Of a stretch of DNA of 64,000 nt, positions 23,991 through 34,800 are shown in pieces (positions within the stretch are counted from its first letter, which is position 1; each line of letters begins with the position of its first letter). The notes below the pieces were generated by a model, which worked only from the letters and a program-made list of their open reading frames with translations, was not told the DNA's origin and ran no database searches. A program made the position numbers and the translations under genes. Where the stretch lies: assembly GCA_037954665.1 (NCBI GenBank), contig JBBMOL010000037.1, positions 1,922,001 through 1,986,000 of the forward strand, written 5' to 3'. This DNA is from Laguncularia racemosa. Its lineage: Eukaryota > Streptophyta > Magnoliopsida > Myrtales > Combretaceae.

Positions 23991-25400
23991 ATCCTTTTCC
24001 TGAAATATACGTTAATTATTGTAAAATATCACTTCGTAAGATAAATCTTATGTGAATTTCTGTACAGAAATAAGATTGATGGATAATTTGGTAACATGGA
24101 GGACATTTTTTGAGATTATAGATGAGTTGATTTGGACATTTCCTATACCAGCTACAGTTGCTAGGGTTCCATCTACAGTGGCAATTTTCTTATTACTTGG
24201 ACATGGAGTTTATGTGAAAAAATATTTGAAAGAGTGGGTCTTGTGGTCGATGGCTCCTGAATCCATGATCTAGGAGTATTGCAAGGGCGTTTCTAAGACA
24301 TTAAATCCAAATGAAAGAAGCTTCTCCCCTAAATATGCCAAAGAACAAATACCTGAAAGATTCTCCATGTTACTAAGGAAGGATTTCACCCTTTCAACCT
24401 CCTCTTGATTAAGACTAGCTGGCTCTTATCTGTTCTCTTCTTTTGTTGCATCAACAACAATGTGAGCCTATCTTAAGCCACAAGATGGACCACTTTTCTA
24501 CCCCTACTCACAACTTGAGGGCTTCCTTCGTAAATTCTGGCATTTTTCCTTAGTATGGCGTGGCTTTTTGTGATAAGTGCACCATAACTCTTCTCAGTTC
24601 AAGCCCTTGAACTAAACATTTTTCACAGCTTCAAAACTAGTACTTCTTTCTACTCCTCCTAAACTAGTTTTAACATTTTAGCTATCATAGTCGAGCCATC
24701 AATGGAAGAAGACTCAAGCATTAGTTCTACTTTCCTCACCCCTAATAATGGCCACTACTTCATTCAAGCATGGAACCTCTTGGTTTTCAAGAATTTGAAT
24801 TCTGACTTGATCAAATTCAAGATTTAAACCAACAAAAATATCATAAACTCTATCTTGTTCAATAAAATTCTTTAGAATCACAGCATCCTCCGAAGACCTA
24901 ATCTGAATTACCCTATAGTGATCAAGTTCTCACCATAGGGATTTCAGTTGGTTAGCATACTCATTTACTATTTTTTTTTCCTTGTTTTGCAATTGTAGTC
25001 TTAACCTTCACCTCATATACCTGAGCTACATCTCTAGCATTTGAATATGTCTATTACATTGCATCCCAAATATCCTTGGCTATAGTCATAAACATCACTG
25101 TATCACTTATCTTAGGAATCATGGAGCTCCAAAACCACGCCATGATCATAGAATCCTCCTCATCCCACTTATCAAACACAAGGTCTCCAAGTTGTGGTCC
25201 GGTTCTAGTGAAATGGCTTATTTTCCCTTTTACTTTTAAAATGGTTTGGACTAATTGGGACTATTTTAGATAGTTCTTGCCATCCTATCTATACGCTACT
25301 TGAATGTGCTATAATTCTCCAGGTGATTGAAAACGATTTCCATCCTTCATAGATCGAGTAACATGATCTCATTATGCTGTAACTTTAGACATTGCGACTA
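23991..25400 (-). pseudogene. E3 gag and protease remnant
   Basis: The reverse strand here should hold protease and gag by position between the pre-integrase and the leader. Only scattered similarity can be seen, for example TFSGLNLEFDQVRIQILENQE-like wording near 24,840-24,770 and a MAWFWSSMIPKIS-like piece near 25,140-25,100. No intact zinc knuckle is visible. The assignment rests mainly on position. Confidence 0.5.
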
Positions 25401-25725
25401 GATCAACCTGAAATTGGCGTATAACACACCAAATCAAACACACCAAGCCACACATGCCAAGCCAAGTTAGAGCAGTACACTCCAAACACACCAAGCCAAA
25501 AAACTCTAACGTCAAAAAACTACAAAAAAACTGTCAATGCTGGCCAAACCCTGCTGCAACCAAAAACAAACTGCAGCAACCAAGGCAAACACATGCAGGT
25601 TCGGATCCTACTACTCATGCCAAACACGACAAACCTCATTGTCGTTCACACCAAACACATCCAATCCTGCCACTCACATCAAACATTGCCAAACCCTGCT
25701 GTCGATTCCAAAAAACTAGCTCACC
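25401..25725 (-). repeat. E3 leader, CA-rich degenerate repeats
   Basis: A low-complexity stretch rich in CCAAA and ACACACCAAGCC wording. CAAACCCTGCTG occurs near 25546 and near 25691. It lies between gag and the primer site of E3, where Copia leaders often carry variable repeats. Open frames here on the + strand have no recognisable product. Confidence 0.6.
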
Positions 25726-25728
25726 ACG

Positions 25729-25790
25729 GTGGCTCATGCAGGTACATGGGTCTGACTTCTAATCATATGATTGTGGGTTCGGATCCCACC
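25729..25790 (+). other. tRNA-Arg(UCU)-like sequence, copy 1 (not a functional tRNA)
   Basis: The anticodon arm TCTGACTTCTAATCATA has the loop CTTCTAA with anticodon TCT. A short variable region follows, and the T arm GTGGGTTCGGATCCCAC pairs perfectly with a seven-base loop TTCGGAT. The upstream GGCTCATGCAGGTACATGGG resembles a damaged D arm. The acceptor stem does not pair, so this is a pseudo-tRNA or tRNA-derived fragment. It lies in the E3 leader, on the strand opposite to E3. Confidence 0.55.
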
Positions 25791-25799
25791 AAGAATTTG

Positions 25800-25843
25800 T
25801 GGGTCTGTCTTCTAATCAGATGATTGTGGGTTCAAATCCCACC
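25800..25843 (+). other. tRNA-Arg(UCU)-like sequence, copy 2 (3' half)
   Basis: A second copy of the anticodon arm and T arm: TCTGTCTTCTAATCAGA, then GTGGGTTCAAATCCCAC with T loop TTCAAAT. It is about 56 bases after the first copy. Nothing resembling a D arm or acceptor stem lies upstream, so it is a tandem partial duplicate. Confidence 0.55.
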
Positions 25844-26087
25844 AATCATTGATGCAAGTGAGAGAATTTCGATAACCCACAGCAGATTCTAGCGACTCTG
25901 GCGACCCACAATAGACGAGAGTAAGAGTTGATCGAGGTTAAAAAAAAAAAAGAGGCTTGGAGTGGGTCAACGATCTGGCAATAAATAAAAAGGAATTCCG
26001 ATGATGAAGGCTAGAAAAAGATGAGAATTCCAGCAATGAAGGCCAAAAAAAATCAGATTTTGTAAACCCTAAGATGCTTTGATACCG

Positions 26088-26245
26088 TATTGAAAATAAG
26101 GTTCAAATCTTATTTTATTGATTAATCCACCATGGATATATATAAAACAAAATGGTTACAATACTAATCAGGAAACTTTCCTAAAAATAATTTTCTAAAC
26201 TATAGTTATATAATATCTAAAAATAAATATATGTATTTTTCTATA
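26088..26245 (-). repeat. E3 5' LTR
   Basis: A 158-bp copy starting TATTGAAAATAAGG and ending TTTTTCTATA, directly followed by the target duplication CTTAT. The terminal dinucleotides have decayed from the TG...CA form. Confidence 0.85.
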
Positions 26246-27232
26246 CTTATGTATCACATTGAGGAATAATGGATTAAAATCTATTTTTATTGTGTATGTT
26301 GATGATATTATTATTATTATAAGTGATGATACGGTAAAGATTGATAAACTAACTCAGAAGATCAAAGAAGAATTTCAAACTAAGGAACTTGGTGAGTTGA
26401 ACTTCTTCTTGGGAATGGAAGTAGCCAGGAGCAGGAAAGGGATTTTTATATCAGAGGAAATATATTAGACCTCTTGAAGGAAACCAGTAAACCGTCATGC
26501 AAACCTATGAACACTCCTCTACCCTAAAATTGGAAGAGTTGTGCTTCAAAGAATGATTCTCTAGTAGATAAGGGACTTTATCAGAGACTAGTGGGGAGGC
26601 TGATATCCCTATCCTTAACTAGATCGGAACTAGCTTATGTCATAAGCGTGGTTAGTTAAGCAATGCATACTCCAACAAAACATCATTTAGATGGAGTAAA
26701 TCACATTTTAAGCTATCTGAAAGGATCTCCTAGTAAGGATTTACTGTTCAAAAAGATTGAAAATAAAATTATTGAAGGCTTTGTAGATGTTGACTAGGGA
26801 GGAGAAGTGACTGATTACAAATCTCCATCTGGTTATTGTACAAAATTATGGGGTAATCTTGTAACATGGAGTAAAAAGCATCCTGTAGTTGCTAGAAGTA
26901 GTGCTGAAGTAGAGTATAGAGCTGTATCTCAAGGAATTTGTGAAATTATATGGCTTCAAAGGCTGCTGCAAAATTTGAACATAGAGGTTGAAGAAACTGT
27001 GGTATACAGTGATAGTAAAATCAGCACTAAATATAGCAAAGAATCCAGTCCAACATGACTATATAAAACATGTTAGATTGGATCATTGGTTCATTAAGTC
27101 GGAACTAGAAGATGGAGGAATCAAGTTGAAGTATGTTTCTACTTTGAATCAAGAGGCTAATAAAGCTGTGAGTAATCTCTTCCAAAGCAACGATTTACTG
27201 AGATTTCCTGCAAGCTAGGAATGATAAATCAT
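26246..27232 (+). pseudogene. Copia A reverse transcriptase end and RNase H
   Basis: The frame at 26259-26468 has an intact YVDD followed by IIIIISDD, then TKELGELNFFLGMEVARSRK. After a frameshift come YQRLVGRLISLSLTRSELAY and the RNase H region (SPSGYCTKLWGNLVTW, SSAEVEYRAVSQGICEIIW). Next is a piece at 26988-27218 with KNPVQHDYIKHVRLDHWFIK. This closes pol of Copia A, and its in-order join to 20857 confirms that E3 split it. Stops at several points exclude function. Confidence 0.87.
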
Positions 27233-27470
27233 TGTTAGATCCTATTGGATATTATTTATTCTGTTACCATTTTGTTTCTTTTTTTTTTTTTTTTTTTTAG
27301 TTGGGAAGTTAAGGAATAAATTAAATTATACCAGACTTGATATGATATCAGATTGGGTGAGAGGTTGTTAAGATTTATTGTAGTGCTCTCGTTGGGATGA
27401 ACTCTGCATATATTGTGACTGAATTCAAATAAATAAAGATGAGTCTTTCCTCTACAGTTCATATTCTACA
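27233..27470 (+). repeat. Probable 3' LTR of Copia A
   Basis: It starts TGTTAGATCC just after the RNase H end and finishes ATATTCTACA, giving TG...CA ends and 238 bp. It includes a T run of about 20 bases (27277-27298) and AATAAATAAAG near 27430 as a possible polyadenylation signal. The partner LTR is not in the window and no clear polypurine tract precedes it, so the call rests on position and ends. Confidence 0.6.
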
Positions 27471-28662
27471 TTGTATTTTTGTCGATTATTGTCCCAGGGT
27501 ACAGCTGCATGTACCTCCAGAAAGTCTTAGTTGTGACCACATACTTTTATCCAGCGGTATATTCTACGTATACAAGTGAGAAAGAAAGCTTGTGCAGAAT
27601 TATATAATGGAATACCAGAGTAGTGATACAACAGGTAAATTAAAGATGGTTAGCCATGGAAGATAGATCACAGTCAAACGTAGATCCTCCGCCAACCGAT
27701 CTTAGAGTTTAAACTTATAGATACGATATGAAAAGTGTGACACCTATGCAAAGATGCCCATGGCCACAAGGCTTGGGGCACAACTTGTGATCAAAGACTC
27801 AATGGTTCATGAGATTTTACGATTCACACGAAGTCTCACACTTTACTAAATTTGACAAATACAATTCTGCTTAAAGTGTTCATGAGTAAGTTTTTTTTTT
27901 TTTTTTCCCTAGAGTTTACATGGCAATTTCATAGAGGGGATATAAGTAAATAAGCAGGAATCTTGTAAATGTTTATGCTTAACAATCTTATTAATGGTAA
28001 CATAAAACCACTAAATCAAATCTATTTCATTCATTAAGCTACCAATAGTTCTTGGACATAAAATGATGACCATGCATGATGCATGTTTAAGGCACTGTTC
28101 TGCTATTTCCATTAAATTAAACACACAAATAAGTGCCTATACAATAGCTATATGTTCACTTGGTAGGAATAAATAACTATTCCATTCCCTACTTATTCAA
28201 TAGAAAATTCTTATTACGGTGTTTAGTTCAACTTTAAACACCGAATAATCAATCCTAATAAATTGCTATTTCATGAATTGCTATTTAGTAACCCATTCAT
28301 TATCTTTACCATAAATGCCATGTCCTTGTAAATTACACCACTCTAATCCTATCGTCTTCTACATTTGGGGTATAATTGATATTTTGATTCTATTCAAATA
28401 TAATTTCTTGCATTATTTTACATCAACTAAACAATGTAATAAATATATAATAATAATTACATCTTTATTCAATCCCCATTGAATTGCAATTCAATTCCCC
28501 CTTTATTCCATACAGTGAAATAAATGAGCTGTAAGTTTTGCACCACCAACCACTATCAAGACAAGCACCAATCCACACAAATAGATAAGCACAACAAATC
28601 AATGATGATAACGAATGACTTGTAGATGTATAGACATTGGATGTGAAGGATAAAAGCCGCAC
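27471..28662 (-). other. CNGC intron 7, part without TE genes
   Basis: This is the sequence between Copia A and CNGC exon 7. It starts, on the gene strand, with the donor GTGCGG at 28662. No exon of the missing C-terminal half of the channel can be read here on either strand. AATAAA occurs on the gene strand at 28502-28507 and 28464-28469. A possible MITE lies at 28153-28433. The rest is AT-rich, with a T run near 27,892-27,907. Confidence 0.7.
28153..28433. mobile_element. Possible fold-back MITE in CNGC intron 7
   Basis: The two ends are imperfect inverted repeats: the left end TGTTCACTTGGTAGGAATAA against the right end read backwards TGTTTAGTTGATGTAAAATAA. Inside are fold-back motifs such as GGTGTTTAG and TTAAACACC near 28,220, and ATTCC/GGAAT wording typical of short plant MITEs. 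No clear target-site duplication was found, so the call is tentative. Confidence 0.35.
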
Positions 28663-28808
28663 CTTCGTCCAAGAGCTTGGAGAAAGTTCTGCATATTGCC
28701 TATGAGCAGAGCAAAGAGCAAGAGTCCCAGTCCAATAATGGCCATGGTAAAGAGGACTTCCCAAGTAAAGTAGCTTGGAGTCTGATTTCCAGCAAGAGTG
28801 CTGATTTG
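28663..28808 (-). CDS. CNGC20: CNGC coding exon 7 (residues 477-524, pore filter and S6)
   Basis: Begins QISTLAGNQTPSYFTWEVLF after acceptor TTTTCAAAG and ends FLQALGR plus two bases of an arginine codon before donor GTGCGG, so phase 2. AGN is the selectivity filter. S6 is TMAIIGLGLLLFALLIGNMQ. Exon 6 and this exon join at exactly the family position inside the pore. If the donor were not used, translation would run about 20 codons into the intron and stop near 28,600. Confidence 0.9.
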
Positions 28809-31800
28809 CTTTGAAAATGTTTATCACAAAAAGTCAGTCTGATAGGAAAAACTGTTTATATATGTACACGTGTATGAGTGCAAGGTGTATGTATATATGC
28901 CATTGCATTGCTAGAAATTTATTTAACTAACAAAGAAAAAATGTCCTTGTAGTCTCACAACGTTTCCTGCTTTTATTCTCTTTTTTCTGGTTTTAGAGTA
29001 CATTGGACTTGACAATCATATAAATCTTCTAAATTGACAAAATACATTTCCCCCGTTCTTTTAACTGTCAGGTTCTTTCAGCTAGAGCTAAGAAAAAGCC
29101 TCACATAATTTGCCTCTGCAAAGAAAATTATTTTCAATAAGGTTTCTTGCAAAATTTTGATATCTACATGTTATAAGCTGTAAATTAGTAAATTAAGAAA
29201 TTAGTAAATTAGGATATTATTATTATTATTAGATATATATGAGTCCTAAAATAGATATTTACTTTCCTTTTTAGTTCGTGTATATATGTGTAACCTAAGA
29301 CTCAATAAAAGATATGTAATTTTTCCCTCTTCCTTAAAATTACATGGTATCAAAGCAAGAATTTCTAAGTGTTTTATTTTTTACATCAAGCGTCTGTCGT
29401 CAGAGTTAGGATCGAGCATACATCGTCGAAGTTGGGATTGAGTGTCTTATTTTTATTTTTTTTTCTCACCACCGGCCTAGGGAGACGCACTACCCACCGA
29501 TTAGAGCTTCTAGAAAGTTCGACATAAAAAATCGCCGTGCGTGACACACATGCGCCACCACACAACTCCCCATCAATCTCACGCGCCAGCACGTGAGAGC
29601 ACTTGCAGCGCTAGTTTGCTCTCCGATTTCGTCGAAAGCCTCGCCTGGTATATATATAGCCTAGGTTTTTGGTTCGTTCGACTAATACCTATTTGGGTGC
29701 AGGTTTGTTAGTTTCGGATTGCGATCCTTTGTTAGATTATTGTCCGTTGATGTTAATATGTCCGTTGTTGGTGTTAATCTGTGGTGTGTTTAGTGCTTGT
29801 GTTTGTGATTTGTTAAATTTGGCGTGTTTCGTAATTGGAATTACTATTGGTATTAATCTGGTGTGTTAGTGTTGATACGGTGTGCTAGTAGTTGGGAGTA
29901 GGTTGACATACATCGAATTTATTTCATCTTTTGGAGGAATTTGGGTTCAAATTATGAGTGAACAACTGGAAACCAAATCGTTGTTATGTTAGATGTGGCA
30001 CCTATAATGTCAAAAATTACAGAATATAAACTTAATAGCTCTAATTATTTGGATTGGAGTAAAACTATGAGGCTCTATCTGCGTAATATTGATAAGGATG
30101 ATCATTTGGCTGAAGATCCACCCATAAATGGTAATTCCAAGCAAACTTGGCTTAGAGAAAATGCTCGATTATTCCTACAAATACGGAATTCGATTGATAC
30201 TAAAATAGTTGAGTTAATTAATCATTGTGAATTTGTTAAGGAATTAATGAAATATCTAGATTTTCTATATTCTGAAAAGGGAAATATTTCTGGTATTTAT
30301 GAAGTCTGCAAGGCATTTTATCATTATCATGTTGAGAAGCAAGATAAGTCTCTAATGAGTTACTTTATGGATTTTACAAGGACTTATGAAGAGCTTAATG
30401 TGTTATTACCTTTTAGTCCTGATGTGAAGGTTCAATAGGCTCAAAGAGAGCAAATGGCTATGATGAGTTTTTTAGCAAGACTTCCATCTGAGTTTAACGC
30501 TGCTAAATCTCATATTCTTTTAGGGTCTACGATCTTATCCTTGCAAAATACATATAGCAAGATTCTACGTATAGAGACTCTTCAATCTATTCAGTCTAAT
30601 AGTGCTCTTGTGAGTCATCAATATGAAACCGGAAGACAACAGTACGGGAGTAGTGGTAAGGGAGTTGATACCAGGGGATAGAATCTATACCAAGTTGATA
30701 CCTAAGGATAGAGTTCTAGGGGACTTGTATGTCATTATTGTCATAAGCCCAGGCATATGAAGCATGATTGTAGAAAATTACAAAGTCGGAATCAGAGATT
30801 TCGATCAACACAAGTTGCCTCTTTCAGTGATACATCTGGAAAATCTATCACGGTTTCTACAGATGACTTTACCAAGTTCACACAATATCAAGAATCATTG
30901 AGGAATTCATCTACTCCTGTTACTGCTATTGCTAAATCGGGTAAACCAAACACGTCTTATCTCTTCATCTTCCAAATGGTTTATTGACTCTAGTGCCACA
31001 GACCACATGACAGGTAATTCCAGTCTATTATCTACTTTTCAATCTCATATCTCCTGCTCTCCTATCACCTTAGCTAATGGGTCAACCCCCCATGCTCTTG
31101 GGACCGACACATCAAATCCAACTCCATTAGTTCCTTTGTCCTCAATGTTAAACATGCCTGATCTATCATTCAATTTTATTTCTGTCAATAAACTCACCCG
31201 TTCCCTTAACTGTTGTATCTCATTCTTTCCCAATTATTGCCTTTTTCGGGATTTCATGACGAGGCAAATTATTGGTAAAAGACATGAATCCGGAGGTCTC
31301 TCCATACTAGACACAGATATACCAAAGTCCGTTGCCTGCTCTGGAGTTGTAAACCCATTTGAAGCACATTACTGATTGGGTCATCCGTCTCTCTCTTTGT
31401 TGAAGAAACTGTATCCTCAATTTCACAATTTGGAGTCCTTACATTGTGAGTCATGTCAGTATGCTAAACATCATCGTGTTAGCTTAAGTCCTAGAGTCAA
31501 TAAACGAGCAAATGCTCCTTTTGAGTTAGTTCATTCAGATGTATGGGGTCCTTGTCCAGTGATATCTAAAACTGGATTTAAGTATTTTGTTACCTTTGTT
31601 GATAATTATTCTCGAGTGACTTGGTTATATTTAATGAAAAATCATTCTGAGTTATTTTCCCATTTTTGTGCTTTCTCTGCTGAAATTAAAACTTAGTTTA
31701 ATGTTTCTATCCAGGTGTTGCAAAGTGATAATGCCAAAGAGTACTTATCTGAATTTTTTCAATCCTACATGATTAAGAATGCCATTATTCATCAAACTTC

Positions 31801-34800
31801 TTGTGTAAATACACCATCTCTGAATGGTGGTGTTGAAAGAAAGAATAGGCATTTGCTTGAAATTGCTAGGTCTTTGTTGTTTCAAATGTGTGTCCCCAAA
31901 CACTTGGTTATATTTAATGGAGAATCGTTCTGAGTTGTTTTCTCGTTTTTGTGCTTTCTCTGCTGAAATTAAAACTTAGTGAAGAGATTTGGAATTTTTC
32001 TTATCCTCTCTTGAACAAAAATTATTACATTGACATATATATATATATAAAGGAAATAAAACCCACTAGTTTAATTATGTCCTAGAAATTAGAAAGCAGA
32101 ATCATAAGAAAAGATCACAACCGATCTCTCCTTTTATTCCTAAAAAAACTTTCCTAAAGATATAACTTTTCTAATTTTAACTTTCCTAAAATATAAATAT
32201 AGCTCTAACTTTTGAATCTTCAACACTCCCCCTCAAGCTATAGAATATATATCATATAATCCCAACTTGCAAATAAAGTCTTCAAAGTTCGATCTAGGTA
32301 GAGCTTTGGTGAGGATGACTGCAGTTTGTTGCTTGGTAGGAATGTAGTTTAATTTAACAGTCTCACTAGTCACCTTCTCTGTGATGAAATGTCTATCAAT
32401 TTCAACGTGCTTAGTCCTGTCGTGATGCACTGGATTCTTTGCTATGCTGATAGCTGCCTGATTATCACACTTCATCAAGATGGGAGATGAACTTATTTGT
32501 CCCAGTTCACTAAGAACCCTTTTTATCCAAATCCCTTCACAAATTTCCTGTGCCAGTGCTCTGTATTCAGCTTCTGCACTACTTCTAGCTACCACTGATT
32601 GCTTCTTGCTCCTCCAGGTAACAAGGTTACCCCAGACAAAAGAACAGTACCTAAAAGTTGACCATTTGTCAATGATGTTTCCTGCCCAATCTGCATCTGA
32701 ATAAACTTCAATATCACGATTTTCTGTCTTTCTAAAGAATAGACCTTTCCCTGGTGTCATCTTCAGATATCTAAGGATCATGTAGACTGCTTCCATGTGT
32801 TCTTCTGTAAGACTGTGCATGAATTGACTTACAACACTTACTGCAAAACCAATATCTGGTCGAGTGTGTGAAAGATAAATTAGGCGTCCAACAAGTCATT
32901 GATATCTCCCCTTGTCTATAGGTGTACTTTCTTTTTCAGTGCCAAGTTTCTTCTGACTATCCATAGGAGTATCAACTGGTTTGCATCTAAGCATGCCGGT
33001 CTCCTTTAAGAGATCTAGAATATATTTCCTCTGAGAAACAACGATGCCTTTCCTTGATCTAGCTACTTCCATTCCAAGGAAATATTTAAGATTTCCAAGA
33101 TCTTTAACTTCAAACTCTACTGACAAGTACTTCTTCAAATTCTGTAATTCCTCCTCATCATTTCCAGATATAATAATATCATCGACATAGACTATCAATA
33201 TAGCAATTTTCCCAGCGTGTGATCTCTTAACAAACAATGTATGATCAGCTTGACCCTGTATGTAGCCAAGTTTCAAAACAGTCTTTGTGAATCTATCAAA
33301 CCAAGCTCGAGGAGATTGTTTAAGGCCGTACAAGGACTTCTTGAGTTTGCAAACCTGAGTCTTTGCCATATTTCCTTTGAAGCCAGGTGAGATTTCCATG
33401 TAAACTTCCTCTTCAAGGTCCCCATTGAGAAAGGCATTTTTTATGTCTAGTTGTTGCAAGCACCAATCTTGGTTGATAGCCAATGATAGAATAGTTCTAA
33501 TAGTGTTAAGCTTTGCAACAGGAGCAAAAGTTTCTAGATAGTCTATCCCATAAGATTGAATAAATCCCCTAGCTACCAATCGCGCCTTGAATCTCTCAAT
33601 TGATCCATCTACATTATACTTTATAGAGAAAAGCCACTTACACCCCACGAGCCTTTTCCCAATCGACAGATCCGTGATAGTCCATGTTCCATTCTTCTCT
33701 AATGCATCAATCTCATCTTATACTGCCTTCTTCCACTCAGAATTTTGTAATGCCTCTTGTATTGTGCTGGGAACCTGAATATCATCAAGAGAAGTAGCAA
33801 ATGATCTGTAAGATGATAATAGCCCTTCATAAGTAACATAGTTGCCAATTGGATGACTTGTACACTGCCTAACACCCTTCCTCAATGCAATCGGCATGCA
33901 AGAGTCATCAATGCTAGGAATTCGCACATCTCCAGCCCTATTTGCACCTATGTTTTCTTCAAGTGGACTTGAAATTGAGTTAATATCTTGGCCACATACT
34001 GGTTGTGATTCACGCTCTATCTCCTGTCTTTTGTTCCTCCTGATGTAAACTTTACAATCCTTATTAGCAAGTTGTGGAGCCACAGAAGAAGAAACAGTGT
34101 TTGGTTGGACTAATGACTGAACATGCACGAGTGTGGACGAGTCTTGTGTAAAGTCAATGGGCACAAGCACAGGTTGAGAGGGATTTGATGACTCTAAGTG
34201 GACAACGGGTACATACTCAAGAAGGGACTCCCAATCTTGATGTTCATTCATGCTCTCCCCCTGAACATGAGATTTGGGATAGAAGGACACATGTTCAAAG
34301 AAAAAGACATCCATGGTGGTGTAAAATCTTTTTTTTGTTGGAGAGTAACATTTATACCCTTTTTGAGTTGGAGAGTACCCTAGAAAAATGCACTTATTAG
34401 CTCGAGGATCAAATTTGCTACGGTGTTGAGAATACACATGAACAAATGTCGTGCAACCAAATACCTCGAGTGGGAGATCAGATGATGCTGCATGGGTATG
34501 AGAAAAAGTTTTTAAAAGAAGCTGACGTGGAGATTGAAAAGTAAGGACTCTAGATGGCATACGATTGATCAAATAGGTAGCTGTGAGAATGGCTTTTCTC
34601 TAGAAATAATTTGGAACATTAGAGGAAAACATAAGACACCGGGCAACCTCTAAGAGATGTCTATTATTGCGTTCAGCCACCCCATTTTGTTGAGGGGTGT
34701 CAACACAAGAACTTATGTGGATAATCCCATGGTTCTAAAGGTAGGTATTTAGACTATTGGTGAAGTATTCCCTAACATTGTCTGACTTGAGTATCTGAAT

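Larger units (their letters stand above)
20858..26245 (-). mobile_element. Copia element E3, degraded, reverse strand
   Basis: A 5.39-kb Copia element bracketed by a perfect 5-bp duplication CTTAT (20853-20857 and 26246-26250). LTRs are 20858-21040 (183 bp) and 26088-26245 (158 bp); the left one has an extra tandem AATATCTAAAAATAAATA-type unit. The primer site at 26076-26087 reads CGGTATCAAAGC on the element strand, one base off the usual TGG start. A polypurine tract lies at 21041-21053. The coding region has more stops than E1 or E2, so it is the oldest of the three. The Copia A reading flows across it when E3 and one target copy are removed. Confidence 0.9.
7556..27470 (+). mobile_element. 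Copia element A (host of LINE, E1, E2 and E3)
   Basis: This is an old forward-strand Ty1/Copia element in four blocks: 7556-8981 (gag, protease, pre-integrase), 14083-15331 (integrase), 20312-20857 (first part of reverse transcriptase) and 26246-27470 (rest of reverse transcriptase, RNase H, probable 3' LTR). The blocks follow each other in pol order. At E1 and E3 the joins are marked by perfect 5-bp duplications, which shows they were once one element. Its 5' LTR and the start of gag lie left of the LINEs or outside the window. It lies in intron 7 of the CNGC gene, in antisense orientation to the gene. Confidence 0.88.

Noticed and set aside
25454..25823. Three overlapping + strand frames in the E3 leader
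   Set aside because: Low-complexity CA-rich repeats; no family resemblance, and opposite to the element.
25729..25843. Functional tRNA-Arg genes
   Set aside because: Acceptor stems do not pair and the second copy lacks the 5' half, so only tRNA-like relics are claimed.
28465..28827. Reverse frame of 120 residues over exon 7
   Set aside because: It is in the wrong frame; the conserved pore and S6 sequence is read in another frame bounded by splice sites.
29669..29869. Hydrophobic 66-residue frame in the Copia B leader
   Set aside because: Valine-, leucine- and cysteine-rich from T/G-rich sequence; no counterpart in Copia leaders known to me.
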